Shown in pieces: positions 34,550-46,907 of a stretch of 64,000 bases of DNA. The translations under genes were made by a program, and so were the position numbers. Position 1 is the stretch's first letter. The number at the start of each line of letters is the position of its first letter. The DNA comes from Hypoxylon rubiginosum (Eukaryota; Ascomycota; Sordariomycetes; Xylariales; Hypoxylaceae). The notes below the pieces were generated by a model. That model had not been told where the DNA came from. It worked only from the letters and a program-made list of their open reading frames with translations, and did no database searches. The DNA is taken from the NCBI GenBank assembly GCA_902806565.1, contig CADCXA010000027.1:2232001-2296000 (forward strand), written 5' to 3'.

Positions 34550-35805
34550 ATGGCGTCGTTACGTCCAATAACTCGGTTGGCCCCAAGGCGGACACACCCC
34601 TATTGCGCGGTTCATCTGCGACGACATTTCGCGACAGCATCCGACATTAGGAACCCGACGGCGGAGGCGGCAGCGACACAACATCAACAACAACAAATAT
34701 CTGACAATAAGGTGAAGATTGTGGAGGTCGGTCCAAGAGATGGTTTGCAGAATGAGAAGAAGTCGATTCCTCTGGCCACAAAGATCGAGCTGGTGGAGAG
34801 GTTAGCAAAGACGGGCGTGTCCTTCATTGAAGCGGGATCTTTCGTGTCGCCGAGATGGGTGCCGCAGGTTAGTATGTCCAGGACCTGCTAATCCAGAGTG
34901 AAGGACAAGAGAAGAAGGCAGATGAGAAAGTAAAGCTGACAGCTGACTTACTATGACAGATGGATAACTCCAGCGAGATCCTAGAGCACATCTTGACAAA
35001 AATGGTCTCTTCGCCCGTTCCCATCACGTACTCGTTCCTCGCCCCGAATGCCAAAGGCATCGACAATGCATCTGCGCTGCTTCAGAAGCACACCGGCGCC
35101 TACATAACACAGGCAGAGTCATTCGCGGGCGCAATTGCGGGCGACAAGCCGGCAATAGAGCTCGCTGTGTTCGCTGCGGCGACAGAGAGCTTTTCCAAAA
35201 AGAATCTGAATTGCGACATTGCGACATCATTAGAGAAGTTCAAAGATGTTGTGCAAGGAGCGAAGAAGTTGGGAATTAGGGCAAGGGCTTACATCTCTGT
35301 GGTTTTGGGTTGCCCTTTTGAAGGGTATGACGTAGATCCCCACAAGGTTGCCGAGATCGCTACATCGCTCCTGGAGATGGGTGCCGATGAAATTTCTCTT
35401 GGCGATACCACTGGCATGGGAACTGCCCCTCGCACCCAGGAGCTCCTGAAGTGCATGGCGGCCGCTGGCATCCGCAATGAGGATATTGCCATGCATTTCC
35501 ACGATACGTACGGCCAGGCCCTCGTGAATACGGCCATCTCGCTAGAACGCGGGATTAGGACGTTTGACAGTGCTGTTGGTGGCTTGGGCGGCTGCCCGTA
35601 CAGCCCCGGCGCTACTGGAAACGTGGCTACAGAAAATATGGTGTACTTTCTGGAAAGCCTCGGTATGGAGACTGGCATCGATCTTGATGCCATGGCAGAC
35701 ATTGGACAATGGATCTCTAAGGAGTTGGGCAGGCCAAATGATGCGGCTGTGGGCAAGGCCGTACTCGGCGCCCGCAAAACCGAGGCTGGTACATCTTCTC
35801 TATGA
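34550..35805 (+). CDS. Hydroxymethylglutaryl-CoA lyase, mitochondrial
   Basis: Two exons, 34550-34867 and 34960-35805, join in phase 0 for 387 aa. The enzyme cleaves HMG-CoA to acetoacetate and acetyl-CoA in leucine breakdown. The N-terminus is Arg-rich without acids for about 30 residues ([20 protein letters not shown]), fitting a mitochondrial presequence. Family signatures are [15 protein letters not shown] (metal-binding Asp and catalytic Arg), [39 protein letters not shown] (metal His) and the active-site Cys loop [19 protein letters not shown]. The Met at 34550 is preferred over an upstream in-frame Met since it begins the presequence. The C-terminus ends TSSL, not a clear peroxisomal signal. 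The intron has a GTTAGT donor. Confidence 0.95.
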
Positions 35806-36152
35806 TCTGTAACCAAAATATGATTTATGAAAACATATATATATATATGATGTCCTATTATAACGCCATACGAGAGTGCATAAATAAAAAATATTGTCAA
35901 GGTATATACTTCCTGGCTGCGCAATACTCGTCGAATTTATTATGTCTAACTGCGAAAGCGATTTGCTCTAACATCTATCAATATCTATTTCCAGAGCCAG
36001 TTGAAGGATGCGCAAGCCACTACTTCGGTGTTGGCAGACAATCCCAAGCCCTGCTGAACTACCAAGTTTATTTCCCCGTAAACATCCGTGAGAACCTCCA
36101 GTGTTCTATCTGACGTAGTTAGATGGTCGATTACATCCCTCTCCACTGTGTT
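35806..36152. other. Convergent 3' intergenic region
   Basis: It lies between the stop codons of HMG-CoA lyase (+) and the next minus-strand gene. An (AT)n stretch lies near 35834. No gene is seen. Confidence 0.5.
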
Positions 36153-37635
36153 CTACATTACGAGGGCCTCCATATCCTTCAACGTTCTTTCGTACCGGTT
36201 ATTTGCTTCATCCTTCTGCGTTGCCCACGTCTCAAAATTTCTGTCCAATTCAGACACAGCACGTTCGTCAGGAAGGAATTTTAGGGCATAGCTGAGATTC
36301 TGCCTAGCCACGTCAAAACCCATCCCTACGAACCTATGCAGGAATGCCATTCGGAAACGTATCGAAGCGATCATCTGGGACCCCCACCCCCGTGCCCTCA
36401 TCAAGAACCAGGTAGCATTGATCGCCGCCGTCCAGTTTCGACGCGCAATGATGAACCTGTACGAGAAAATCGGCAGGGATCTACGAGCATCTAGGCTCAT
36501 TCGGACTATATCGTCAAAGGCTTGTTCGGCTAGGCGGAGAAGGGTACGTCGGTACGTGATAGTGATCTCTCTGCGGGACTCGAGGTCCATCGCCTCCTTC
36601 ATCTGATACCACGTCCAGCCCTGGTCCCGACAGCGCAGTGTGTAAATTTGACTCTCAATGTGATTTAGTGCCTCCTAGATACCTGACACGAGAACAAGTC
36701 AGTAATCGTTTTGTTAACAAGAATATTGGAGAATTTGTGTATAAGTCTTCATCCACAGTAGGGGGTCGCAGAGGGAAAGGGGGAAAGGGAACAGGTGAAC
36801 AGGGTGAATGCTGTACCAAATCTATCATTGCGTCTAGAACACTGCTGCGAAAGGGTTACATGGGCGCGGACATCCTCTAGGAGCTCTTGGGGATCAGTGA
36901 CCAGGCCTCGCTTGACGTCGGCGACCACCTGTTTTGCTAGGTGAGGCGAGAAGGGACCGACGAGTTCGAAATGGGCGCAAAGGTAAAAGTACCGCCGATA
37001 AGGCTCGACAAGGGATTCCTGTTTCCATTCAAGAATTAGAATCAGAATTCACTCGCGCCAAGGACTAAGAATATTCATCGACTTACCTGCTTCTCGATTG
37101 TCAAAGCGTTCGGAACCTCGGTGCCCAGGAATGGATCGTGAATCTCGACTCGATGTCTGGTCATCTGGCTAAAGTCTCGAATAGCGGTATCGACCTGGGC
37201 GAGGGCTCGACAGAAGATGTGAAAGTAGCGATAGGGGATGATGAAGCATTGTTGGTCCGCCGATCTGTCTTCGAAGTATATGTGATGGGTCATGGCAAAG
37301 CCCCGGTGGATTGTGTTGACGACGCCTCCAAACTGCTTGATTTCTCTGGCTACAATCGGGATATGCAACTCCGTCAGGTTCATCATATGGGTTAGGTTTA
37401 CTCCATAGGCCAAGACTCGGATGAAGAGCTGGTTTTTCATCATGACTTCGGTAGCCTCTTCTCTAACCCGTCGGTTCACCTGTAGTAGCGCTGCATTGAT
37501 AGCATCCTGATCTACGGTTACCAGCCCATGAGGAGGAGCGGATGTGCTGAAATCCCCACCGGAGAGAGCCTCGTAGTAGATCATGTCCCGTATCTCACGG
37601 GGGCATAGCATTAGAGGAAATACTTTGCCCGTCAT
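36153..37635 (-). CDS. Hypothetical protein, 2EXR/F-box-like N-terminal motif
   Basis: Three exons, 37635-37087, 37018-36860 and 36674-36153, join in phase 0 for about 409 aa. The N-terminus MTGKVFPLMLCPREIRDMIY resembles the LPxEIRxxIY opening of fungal 2EXR/F-box-like proteins that are common as multicopy genes in ascomycetes. It is followed by LLQVNRRVREEATEVM, also typical of that group. The rest (PYRRYFYLCAHFELVGPF, RDQGWTWYQMKEAMDLESRR) looks helical and has no catalytic motif. The second donor (CAT|GTAACC) is the least certain part of the model. Function unknown; the group is often linked to substrate recognition, but nothing here proves it. Confidence 0.65.
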
Positions 37636-39286
37636 ATTGGCGTCTTGTCTGTTGGTGTTGACGATCTATGGAGGGGATGTGGGTGTGGGTGTGGTGCGGA
37701 TGTGGATGAGGGACGTGGTAGGTAGATGGGTTGTTGATCGTGAGGACGAAACGCAGACGAAAAAAGATAGTTAGTCTAAAATTTTTTTTGAAAGACGCAA
37801 GATCATTTAAGTAACAAACAGTGACTGAGCTAGCAATTGAGCAGCGTAGCTAGCCCCTATTCACCTAAGGTGCACCCAACTCGAACACTTGCACACAAAC
37901 CATGTAGAGATCCGTGCCAGTTATGTGCCTAAGGTAAACTTCCAAGGTATATACGCATTTCTTACTGCTAGGGACGTAAGGTACTACCTAGTAGCGGGCA
38001 AGTACCTAGTACCTGGCATGAAAAATTGTAGTGATATTTACGTTGGTTTCGCGAGTCCAAATCGACGCGCTACTCCAAACGCGCCAGCCCACCTCGAATA
38101 TTAATGGCCACAAGACTCGTTTTAATTTTCCTGATATTATGTATTTAAGAGTATGATGGTCTGATCCTTTTATATCAGATGCTAGAAAAGTATCTATGAA
38201 CTTATGAAGGAGTATATCATCCCATATTAAAAACCCCCCTTAGTGGGATGCGATTTTATATACGACTATAGGAGTCAGGTAGGTAAGTGATTCAACTGAG
38301 CTAGGGTAATGTCTAAAATTGACGGCTTATTATAGCTAGGGTTAGAGATATTTAGTAGAGCTAAAACCGCAAATACTTTACTGCCTGCTTGCTGAACTTA
38401 GGAATGCCGTATGACCAAATTTAATCATGAGGAAACCAAGTTAATACAAGCAGCCCTTAAGTCTTTGTTTGATTCCCTAGGAACATAAGTAGGTATTTGA
38501 TGGCACTAAATCACGAAGTTATGACATATACAGAAATCTTGGGTCGTTTCTATGGTATACCTAAGAAAACTACGAGATGTATCCTTACCTATATATATGC
38601 GGTTCGGGAGAATGAACAAGCCACAAATATAGCTATCCATTTATAAGTGTATATTTCCAGAGCGAGTAATGATTCACGTTAAGTCAACTTGTTGGTTTAT
38701 GTAAGAATGTCAGCCAGCACTACCTTTCGCATATGCGCGCTCGCGGCACTATAATCCGAAAGACGCGAAGATGCGAAACGAGTGTTGGTTACTAGAATAG
38801 AAAGGAAGGGAGCTGACTGGAATAATTGTGTAAGCCTCAAATCCTTTAGAATCATTAGTTATACCGTGTCTGGTGACGAAAACAAATACTATCAGTTAAC
38901 ATTGTAGGCGGCTTCGATTTCGTCCGAAGTAAAGTCTCCGGTAACTCTCCCGTTCGGTATAACCTCAGCTACCCACCCATAGACATACACGGACTCTTTA
39001 CGCTTCAAAATTTTGTTAGTTATATCCTAGTCTTGAATCTTGTGTTGCCAGCTATGAGCCGGTCCAGTATATAAAGGGGTTGTCTTCCTCAGTGTGTAGA
39101 TAGGTCATCAATATATTCCAAAGACATCATAATTAAACTACCTTTCGTAAGCCTATACGCTGCAGTCTTGTTTGTTTGAAAATGCAGGTGTCTTACATAC
39201 CTAGTTTAGGTAGGTAGTTGAGAAACTATAGAATTCGGTCCTAACTCACCCATCATACTTACCCGCTCTCTCATCTCGCAACCACC
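37636..39286. other. Intergenic region, AT-leaning
   Basis: It contains the promoter of the 2EXR-like gene and AT-rich sequence (about 38100-38900). No gene is seen. The right end should contain the former promoter of the broken dehydrogenase. Confidence 0.5.
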
Positions 39287-40204
39287 ATGACAATCCAACC
39301 GCAGCAGAAAACCGTCCTCATCACCGGCTGCAGCGAAGGCGGCATCAGCCACGCCCTCGCCGCCGAGTTCTAGTCGCGCGGCCTGCACGTCTTCGCCACG
39401 GCGCGCACCGCGTCCAAGACGGGCTCCCTGGCGTCGCTCCCGCACGTCACCCTATTACCCCTCGACGTGACGTCCGCGGAATCGCTCGCGGCGGCAGTGT
39501 CCGAGCAGACGGGCGGCCGGCTGGACTACCTGGTCAACAACGTGGGCCTGCAGTTCGTGGGGCCGCTGCTGGACTTCGACCTCCGGCGGGCCCGCGACGT
39601 GTACGAGGTCAACGTGCTCGGCGCCGTGGCCGCCGTCCAGGCCTTCGCGCCGCTGATCATCGCGGCCAAGGGCACCGTCGTCAACATCGCGTCGATCGCC
39701 GGGCTTATGTATCCGCCTTGTATGGGTATGTACTGTTCCCCGTTCCCCGTTCCCCGTTCCCCTTTCCCCTTTCTACTTCTTGCTTCTCCTCTATTTTCGA
39801 CAAGCTAACACATACCTCCTCTCCCCCCTTCCAGGTCTCTACGCAGCCACCAAATCCGCCCTAACAACCGCCAGCGAGTGTCTGCGCCTAGAACTACGCC
39901 CCTTCAACGTCAACGTCGCCACCGTCATCACGGGCGTAGTCCGCACCCGCATCTTCGCCAACGCGCCCGAGCACCGGCTCCCCGCGGGCTCGCTGTACAA
40001 GAACGCCGGGAAGGGAGATCGCCGACCGCGACGCCGCGGGCCGCGCGGGATCGGCGGAGGGAGTTCGCGCGCGACCTGGCGGCTAGGGTGCTGCGCGGCG
40101 CCGAGGGAAGGGTGTACGTCGGGAATATGTCGACGGCGGTGCGCGTCTTGACGACGTGGTTCCCGACTTGTGTGGTTGTAAGTTTTAAAGGTTCTTTTTT
40201 ATAA
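39287..40204 (+). pseudogene. Broken short-chain dehydrogenase/reductase (AYR1-like)
   Basis: The sequence is a classical NAD(P)-dependent SDR related to 1-acyldihydroxyacetone-phosphate reductases: nucleotide loop TVLITGCSEGGISHALAAEF, NNVG as the NNAG counterpart (YLVNNVGLQFVGPLLD), VNIASIAGL with the catalytic Ser, and YAATK as YxxxK after a normal intron (39726-39834). Three lesions are visible. TAG at 39371-39373 replaces a codon after AAEF. A +1 shift lies near 40014 after KNAGK. A second +1 shift lies near 40060; the frame then resumes with EFARDLAARVLRGAEGRVYVGN. The intron remains intact. The high GC suggests recent decay of a once functional gene. No corrected product is offered. 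Confidence 0.8.
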
Positions 40205-40853
40205 CGACTGTCGCAACCCTTATAAAAGTTTCTCTGCGATCGAAAGTGTATACTAAGTACGGCTCATAGGATTACCTTACCGTAGCTAACACAGGGCTCG
40301 ACCATCTACCTTAGTCGTAGGCACGGGAAAGGGGGTCTGGGGTTTGATAATTTTTGACAACACTTGTTGAGTTAGAACTGACGGGACTTAGAATAGCATG
40401 GCATTGTGACGATCTCATAGATTCAATGTATTATAAAAGGTACCTACCTCCTAGCCACTTACCGCTCACTAAAGGCAACACACCATGTTTCATAGAGATG
40501 ATGCTGACCCCAGTCGATGATCGGTAACAGTTACGATGAAACGCTTCACATCCTCCCCCCCCCCCCCCCCCCCCCCCCCCTTTTGTTCTACAATTCTGGG
40601 GGACGAGTATCTTGAAGACTTTAACGGATATATGTTTCCTAGGCCTAGGTAGGCAATGGGACAATTCTCCTACCATTCATCATCAGCTCAGCCGGACAAA
40701 CATCTGCTTTATCATGTAGATACAACATGCTGCTCTTGGTCGAGTTGGGAAAAGAAAACTCGACTACCAATCAATCCCCTACCATACCCCAACACCGTAC
40801 CTCTCCGGTTATCATGGATCCCTAGGACAACGGCGGCGCCCCGTATTCGCTTG
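40205..40853. other. Intergenic region with a poly-C run
   Basis: It holds the downstream side of the broken SDR and the 3' side of palA. It contains a 26-nt C homopolymer (40555-40580) and TACCTACCTCC/CCTAGGTAGG motifs. No gene is seen. Confidence 0.5.
40555..40580 (+). repeat. Poly-C homopolymer (26 nt)
   Basis: An uninterrupted run of 26 C followed by TTTTG. Intergenic; likely length-variable. Confidence 0.9.
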
Positions 40854-43610
40854 CTAACCGAATCGTATCGCGCTGTTCCGATCCCACGTCCCGTTAACCG
40901 ACTGCCCGTTATTCCCTGCAGCCCCACTGCCACCTGCGGGTGACGCGGCGGGCGGCGGCGTGTTAGCAAACTTGATGCCTGCGCCCGGATTCCACACGCC
41001 CTGCATGGGATTCGCCCTCGGTGGCTGCGGTTGTGGAGCCACAGTTTCGCCCGCCGGAGCCCACGACTGGATCTGGGCCTCGGCAGGAGCTTGGACTGGC
41101 TGTCTTGGTTGGCTGGGCGGGAGGAATGAGTTTGACGGCGGTTGTGGCTGCGGCTGTCCCTGGTAGCCGCTATTGTTCCAGCTGTTTGCTGGAGGCGGGG
41201 GCGATTGAACTGGTTGCATGTGACTCTGCGGTCCTCCTAGGCTCAAGTTATTAAGCGGTGGCATATTCAGCTCGTCCTCCAGCATCCGTGCTTCCTGTCT
41301 CCTTTCGGCTACGAAGCCGCGCGCGCCGTCACGAAATCCGCCTATTATGCGGCTAAGATCGTTGTAGAATTTGCGGCCAGCATCTGCGTTACTGACCAAC
41401 TCTTTGTACTTGTAATAGGCGTTCTCTAGCTTCTGTAGAGCCTGCTCCCTCTCCTTGTTGCCCTTGTCGCCTACCATCTTCTTCTGGCTTTCAAACTCGC
41501 GATTCACCCGTATAAGTTCAGTGACAAGCCTCTCCTGCTCGGAACCCTCTGTCTTCACAAGTTCGAGGTCTGGTTCGTAGAGAAAATCGAGTCGTTTTTC
41601 AAAAAACTCCTCGAAATGCGCAGGCACGATAGCGGTAGCCACGGCATGGGAGCGCTCTAATCGTGCCGCTTCAGTGAGAATGTCCGACTTGATATCGTCG
41701 TTCCGGGCCTTTTCGCGAAGAGCTTCGGCTTTTCTACGGCGGCGTCCTTCGAGGCGTGTTATATCATTATACGCTGTGCGTAAGCGTCCAATGGCGGGTT
41801 TGAGGGTTTCTGGAATTTCCGTGCGCCGCGACGAGGGGACAAAGTCCAGCAGGCCACGGTCTGGTCCAGCGAGGACGACCAGTGTGGGTTCTATGTCGTG
41901 GAACTTATCGCGTACAACCCCGTCGCTACTCTCACTGTTTGCAAACCAGCCTTCCGCACTGGTGACCTGTTCCCAGAGTTTTACGCCTTGGCTAGGCTCA
42001 GAACGGCTTTCCGGCCTCGACCATCGATTTGTGCCGTATTTTCTACGTAGCTGGGTATCTTCCTCCTCCTCCGCCTGTAATATACTCCTCCCTTCCTCGA
42101 ACAAAGATAAATCAGCAGCGCGTAGCTTGTCGATGTCTGCAAAACTTCTCTGAAGGCGATGTATAGCGTCTGCCTGACGAATTTCCTCGGCGTGCTGGAC
42201 TAAAGTTGGAGGTAGGCCGAGAGGTTTCTCGAAAGCCTGCAACGAGCCTGGGAGGTTGAGCGATGAAAGGATTTCATGAATTCTTTCGTTCAGGGTTTCG
42301 AGCTCTGCTATTATGTTTTGATTGACTAGGCGGTCCCTTCGTTCTTCGTAGATGGAGACGGCAATATGGACGGAGTACGGGACGAGCTTTGTAAAGAGTG
42401 GAGGGCCAAACTCGCCTTTCTCACTAAGATAGTCGAGAGGTGTCGATACTTGTGGCGGTATCCGCGCAGCTGCCATAGTGGCTCGATCTAGGGTCTTAAG
42501 CTCAGACTTTGGCGGCACCGGATCTAAAACGTACGTGTTAGCCTCGCATTTCAAATGATTCGGGGGATGTTAACAGGAAACGCACTTAGATAGATCACGT
42601 CATTATCTCTTTCTGCTCGCTTTAGGTCCTCTTCTACTCTCCTCTTAAGCCCGTTTAAGTCCTCTAACACGGATTTGTGTAAGTATCCACCGCGGCTCTC
42701 TCTGAGTCCTTCCGTTACGCAAGCTACGGCGTCACGTAGTCTTGCTACCTCTTCGCCGTACTTTCGCTTTTCCAGACAATCACAGGCAGCGCGATACTGC
42801 GCCGCAGCAGCAAAGTGGTGGTGTTTGGCGCTCATGTGGTGGATCCAGCTACTGCTTATGGCTTCTGATCGCATGGCCGCCTCGCCCGCTTCGTTGTAAA
42901 AATCCGACACCTTGGCTGCCAGCTTTGCGATGGATGCGTCCTTGTAGCCGTCCATAACGGCCTTTTGCCAGTAGCATTCTTGCGCCTGAGCCAGCTGCAG
43001 CTGTATCAGCGAGTCTAAAGTGTGCTCGTCCATATCTTCGGGTGGCGTGGTTCGTAGCTCGGGTATAACCTCTTTCTTCAGGTGGGTCAAAACGCCTGCC
43101 GAGTGGCTGAAATAGCTCGCTGCAGTCTTGAGGCCGTCTGTGCTGGTGCGATTTCCTGCTATAGCAAGCTGCGAGTACAAGGCGGCGAGGTTATATAGGA
43201 TATTGGCCAGTTCGTACTTCAGATTGTTATGGACGATGGGTCGCTCGGTATTGTAGCCCAAGGCGGGATACCAGGTAAAATCGGCGCCGATCTATGCATG
43301 AAGGTTAGAGACTCTGCGGTAGGGGATAGATGGAACCCAAGGAAAGCGGCGGCTAGTGACATACATCTATAGGGAATTTCCCACTAATCCAGACCAGTTG
43401 TCCGGCGTAGGCCTGGAGCCTTGCGACGCCGGTAGGATGAGGCTCGCGCACATTAACGGCATCGCGCCTTAGCACATCAATCACATCTAGATCTTGTCGA
43501 AACATATCCGGGTGCTGGTCATATTTAGTAGAGATATACTGCCGTATGGCCGACGACAGCGAGAGATGCGCCCCCTTTCGGAAGGGGACCGCGAGGATGT
43601 TGTTTTGCAT
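40854..43610 (-). CDS. palA: pH-response regulator PalA/Rim20 (BRO1-domain protein)
   Basis: Three exons, 43610-43365, 43291-42586 and 42523-40854, join in frame for 873 aa. PalA/Rim20 is the Alix-like adaptor that links the ESCRT-III platform to PacC/Rim101 and allows proteolytic activation of this transcription factor at alkaline pH. The protein opens with the family start MQNNILAVPFRKGAHLSL. The BRO1 domain covers about residues 1-390 (YELANILYNLAALYSQLA, WIHHMSAKHHHFAAAAQYR). A V-shaped coiled-coil domain spans about 400-710. The C-terminus is Pro/Gln/Asn-rich and disordered, as usual. The join VIYLNPVPPKSELK across intron 2 is typical of the family. Introns have GTATGT and GTGCGT donors. 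Confidence 0.96.
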
Positions 43611-45257
43611 GACGATCGAGCGTGTCGTGGATTAGGTACGAAGACGTAGATTCGTAGACGCAGATACGCAGATATCTAGGTACAAACAAGTAAAGGTCGA
43701 AAATGGAGAAGGGGAATGTTTATTCAGGTACCAAGAAGATATTAGTGGCGTGGTGTCGAAGTCGAGCATAACCGTTTATTCGTTTAGTCCAATGCTTATT
43801 GTAGCCCAACTCAGAGCGTAGGGTAATTCCAATGACTTCATCCCGCTCCGACAAGGCAGGCAGCTTGTGGTCTTTAGGTCGTCACCTTTTTTTACTTGTC
43901 TCCTTAAGGCTAACGGCTAATGCAGGGTAGTGGGGGTGGGGTAGCTCTCTTGGAAGTATTTTGTACTAGCCCCTTTTATAGAGAGCTCTATCAACTTCCA
44001 ATTTCTACTAGACAATACAGGCCTTCCTTTTCGCATTTCATATCTAATATTTCCTAGTTGAATGAAAAGCAGACTTATCTTGAAAGGTACGAAACAATTT
44101 GTAAGAAAGGTAATTGTCTTGAATATCCCAAGTATTCAACAGGTCACTTCAAGTATACGGTCATGGCAAGTCATTCTATGAAATTAGTCACAGGTATATA
44201 TTGAAAATGTCAAATGTCAACAGAATCCAACGCTTGACCTCTGATCCGTATTTAACAATCACGCTCAAAACTAAGTAGGCATTGTCATATTTTAATCATG
44301 TTTTTATTGGCCTATCTAAGTATGTACAGCCGCAAGCGGCACATCCACCTGCTTCGTCCCGAGCACTTCGATTTCGAGCTGGTGATGTCCTCCAGTACGG
44401 CGCAAGATAACCCACTAGCATAAGCTCCCAAGAAAAAGATTCCCCTACAATCGCCAAACTCGAGTATTTTCTTTTCGCAATGACACAAAACGGTCGTTCC
44501 CGCTAGACATTTCTAATGCTCGTAACTCCGTTTCCCAGACAGCAAGTGTATGATACAAACGGATCTTGTGAATAAAATGTGGCTCCTCAAGAAAACAAAG
44601 TAGAATATCCTCAGGTGGCGATACTGAGATATCGAAGAAATAGAATGCCTCGTGTAAATGCTCTATTGCCCCTGTCATGATCGCTACCAACGCTGATTTC
44701 CGAATAGTAGGCGTGGAATGCAATTGCAGGTATGCTTGGCCTTCCGCGGAAAATCGTGAAGTTATAGATATTGATGACAAGGAAAGAAAGATCGACTGCG
44801 TTAAATATTATGCATTATCGAGTCGTTTTCACGGGTTGTGTGCGGTAACCAGCGCAGGTAAAATGTACAATCTGGACGCGAATAGCGCCATCAGACAGAG
44901 ATCTCCGATACGGAATCGGTCCAAGACCGATGTAGGATGGAGTGGAAGCTTCCGAAATCAATAGTGATGCGTCAATGCAGGATAACTAATCCATTCCTGA
45001 ATGCTGCCATGACGCAAAACTGGAAGGCAATCACGATATGTCCAACTTGATCGGTATTGAGTCATCCTAGAGGACCGGATATGCAAAATGGCGACTTGTC
45101 GGTATGTGCGGTGGAGCCTTGACTGTGTATCCATGGTAAACTTCCACATAGGTTTCCAATCGCGTGTATTCCAAGTCGAGTAAATCAATAAAACATTGGA
45201 CCGTTTCCAATACCGTCATGTAAGATCGTGTCGTTCGTCACCCATAGGAGAGCCCCT
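43611..45257. other. Intergenic region, no supported gene
   Basis: It holds the palA promoter and the 3' side of the GT31 gene. Open frames at 44445-44780 (-) and 44677-44964 (+) overlap each other, lack recognisable domains and have no coding bias. Confidence 0.45.
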
Positions 45258-46907
45258 CTATGGGACCCAGACAAGCTCTATAATACCATCCAGTTGAGCC
45301 ATCGGCTCGCCATTTCGGTCAACCCACCTCCAATCGTTGGCTTTCCGCACGTAGACTTGGCTGACGGTGTTGTCCTCGTTGACGTTCGCTTCCTGAAGAT
45401 CCCAGCTGATCTTGCGACCGCTCTTCAAAAGGCTAGGTCGCTGCGGGTCAAAGACGTAGTCCAAGTTCCAACCCTTGTCCTGAGGGGCGGCAGCGAACGT
45501 GCGCTCCATCTGGGCAACGTTGAAATTGGTGCCCAGAGGATATTGAGCGACACTGAACCCTGTCGAGATGATAAAGTTATCGCTAGTTTGGAATCGCTGT
45601 AGAGTGCAGTCCTCGCCACATATGTGAGCAATTTTGGTGTACTGCCAGGGCAGAGCCGAGTGCCACCCGCCGCCCTTGAAGTGGTGCAGGGAGATGGGCT
45701 TTATGCCCGACTCGTAGAAACCAGACGGGTCTCCATACAGGTCAAGCTGGTACAGACCACGCAAGATGGACAGACGCACGTCGGTATTCTCATAGATGCA
45801 TTTCCGAAGAAGAATATCACCTTGAGGACCCCAGCCTGAGTTTGATTCATGAATCTTCTCATCGGTTTTGCAAGTTTCGTAGTCCTTGGTGATTTGCGCA
45901 GCCAATGGTACCGATAAAAACACACCGGCACCACCAAAAGCCTGCGAGCCGTGACGATCGACATTATTTACATCTTCTGATAATGTGCCAATGTACAGCA
46001 TTTCATTGGGATCGTAAGCCTCGAACTTCTTCGTCAGAGCATGGACGCTAGGGAAAAAGGTGTCATCGTCGCAAGAGACAAGCCACTTCTTCGTCTGCCG
46101 CTCAGGGTGGTTGTACAGTGTCGGAATAAGCGTGAGGTAGCGAACGGCCATTTCCATCGACGAATCCGAGTGGAAGACATCGACATCAATGCCAGCATGG
46201 TGGAGAATCGTCTTGGCGTGTAGGATTTGATCCTCGGTCGCATCCAAAAGTAAGAGAACCAACTTGCCGCCATTGGAGTTGCCCTTGCCATCGGTTAACC
46301 AGTACGTCCACTCGTTCACCGGGCTTGTCTTCTCTGAACTGAATCTCTTGAACGTAGTTGAGACACCAAACATGAAGTCGGACAGATTACCGGTGGCAGG
46401 GTAAGGCGATTCCGTGACAGGAACTTGAAGAGGTTCAATGCACTTCTCGTCCCCGTAGTTGCTTGGATGTTGCATATCGACGGTTGTAAAAGTATTGGGA
46501 AGGAATGGCTGGCCGAGTTTGGTGATGGACTTCCGAGTGACAGGTTCACGGTTGATCTTGACGTAACGTTTCAAGTATTGGAAGGTCTCTCCAAGTTCGT
46601 ACTTGGCCTTAAGATCGCCCATGTATGTCGAATTAATGCTGCAATCCATTACATGGTCTGATACCGGTGCGACGTCCTTGTCGGTTGCTTGCGGGGCGTC
46701 GCTCAGGGGCTGCTGGTGAACGCCACCTTTGCTGTGGTTGGATGCAGCCTTTACGATCCGCGAGCCGACATCTTCTATACGGTCGGACTTCCACGTGATG
46801 GCCAGAAGCATAAGCAATGCAACGGCGAAGAGCACGCATCTTGAGAAAGGGTTCCGCATGCTAAAGAACCTCTGATGCGAAGACGCCATCTTCGCTCCCA
46901 TCGTCAT
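45258..46907 (-). CDS. Fringe-like GT31 family glycosyltransferase, type II membrane protein
   Basis: A single-exon frame of 549 aa. After a short cytosolic N-terminus (MTMGAKMASSHQRFFSMRNP) there is one membrane segment (CVLFAVALLMLLAITW), then a stem and a luminal catalytic domain, a Golgi type II arrangement. The metal-binding DxD motif is KKWLVSCDDDTFFPSVHAL. Other fringe/DUF604-like features are AFGGAGVFLSVPLA and GPQGDILLRKCIYE, and the late HHFKGGGWHSALPW. Cys pairs near the end (ICGEDC) fit disulfides. The donor sugar and acceptor are unknown; fungal members are often linked to cell-wall or glycoprotein modification. Two further Met codons within 15 residues are alternative starts. 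Confidence 0.88.
   Translation of the reverse strand: MTMGAKMASSHQRFFSMRNPFSRCVLFAVALLMLLAITWKSDRIEDVGSRIVKAASNHSKGGVHQQPLSDAPQATDKDVAPVSDHVMDCSINSTYMGDLKAKYELGETFQYLKRYVKINREPVTRKSITKLGQPFLPNTFTTVDMQHPSNYGDEKCIEPLQVPVTESPYPATGNLSDFMFGVSTTFKRFSSEKTSPVNEWTYWLTDGKGNSNGGKLVLLLLDATEDQILHAKTILHHAGIDVDVFHSDSSMEMAVRYLTLIPTLYNHPERQTKKWLVSCDDDTFFPSVHALTKKFEAYDPNEMLYIGTLSEDVNNVDRHGSQAFGGAGVFLSVPLAAQITKDYETCKTDEKIHESNSGWGPQGDILLRKCIYENTDVRLSILRGLYQLDLYGDPSGFYESGIKPISLHHFKGGGWHSALPWQYTKIAHICGEDCTLQRFQTSDNFIISTGFSVAQYPLGTNFNVAQMERTFAAAPQDKGWNLDYVFDPQRPSLLKSGRKISWDLQEANVNEDNTVSQVYVRKANDWRWVDRNGEPMAQLDGIIELVWVP

Noticed and set aside
44445..44780. 111-codon minus-strand frame downstream of palA
   Set aside because: Overlaps another open frame on the plus strand, has no domain and no clear coding bias.
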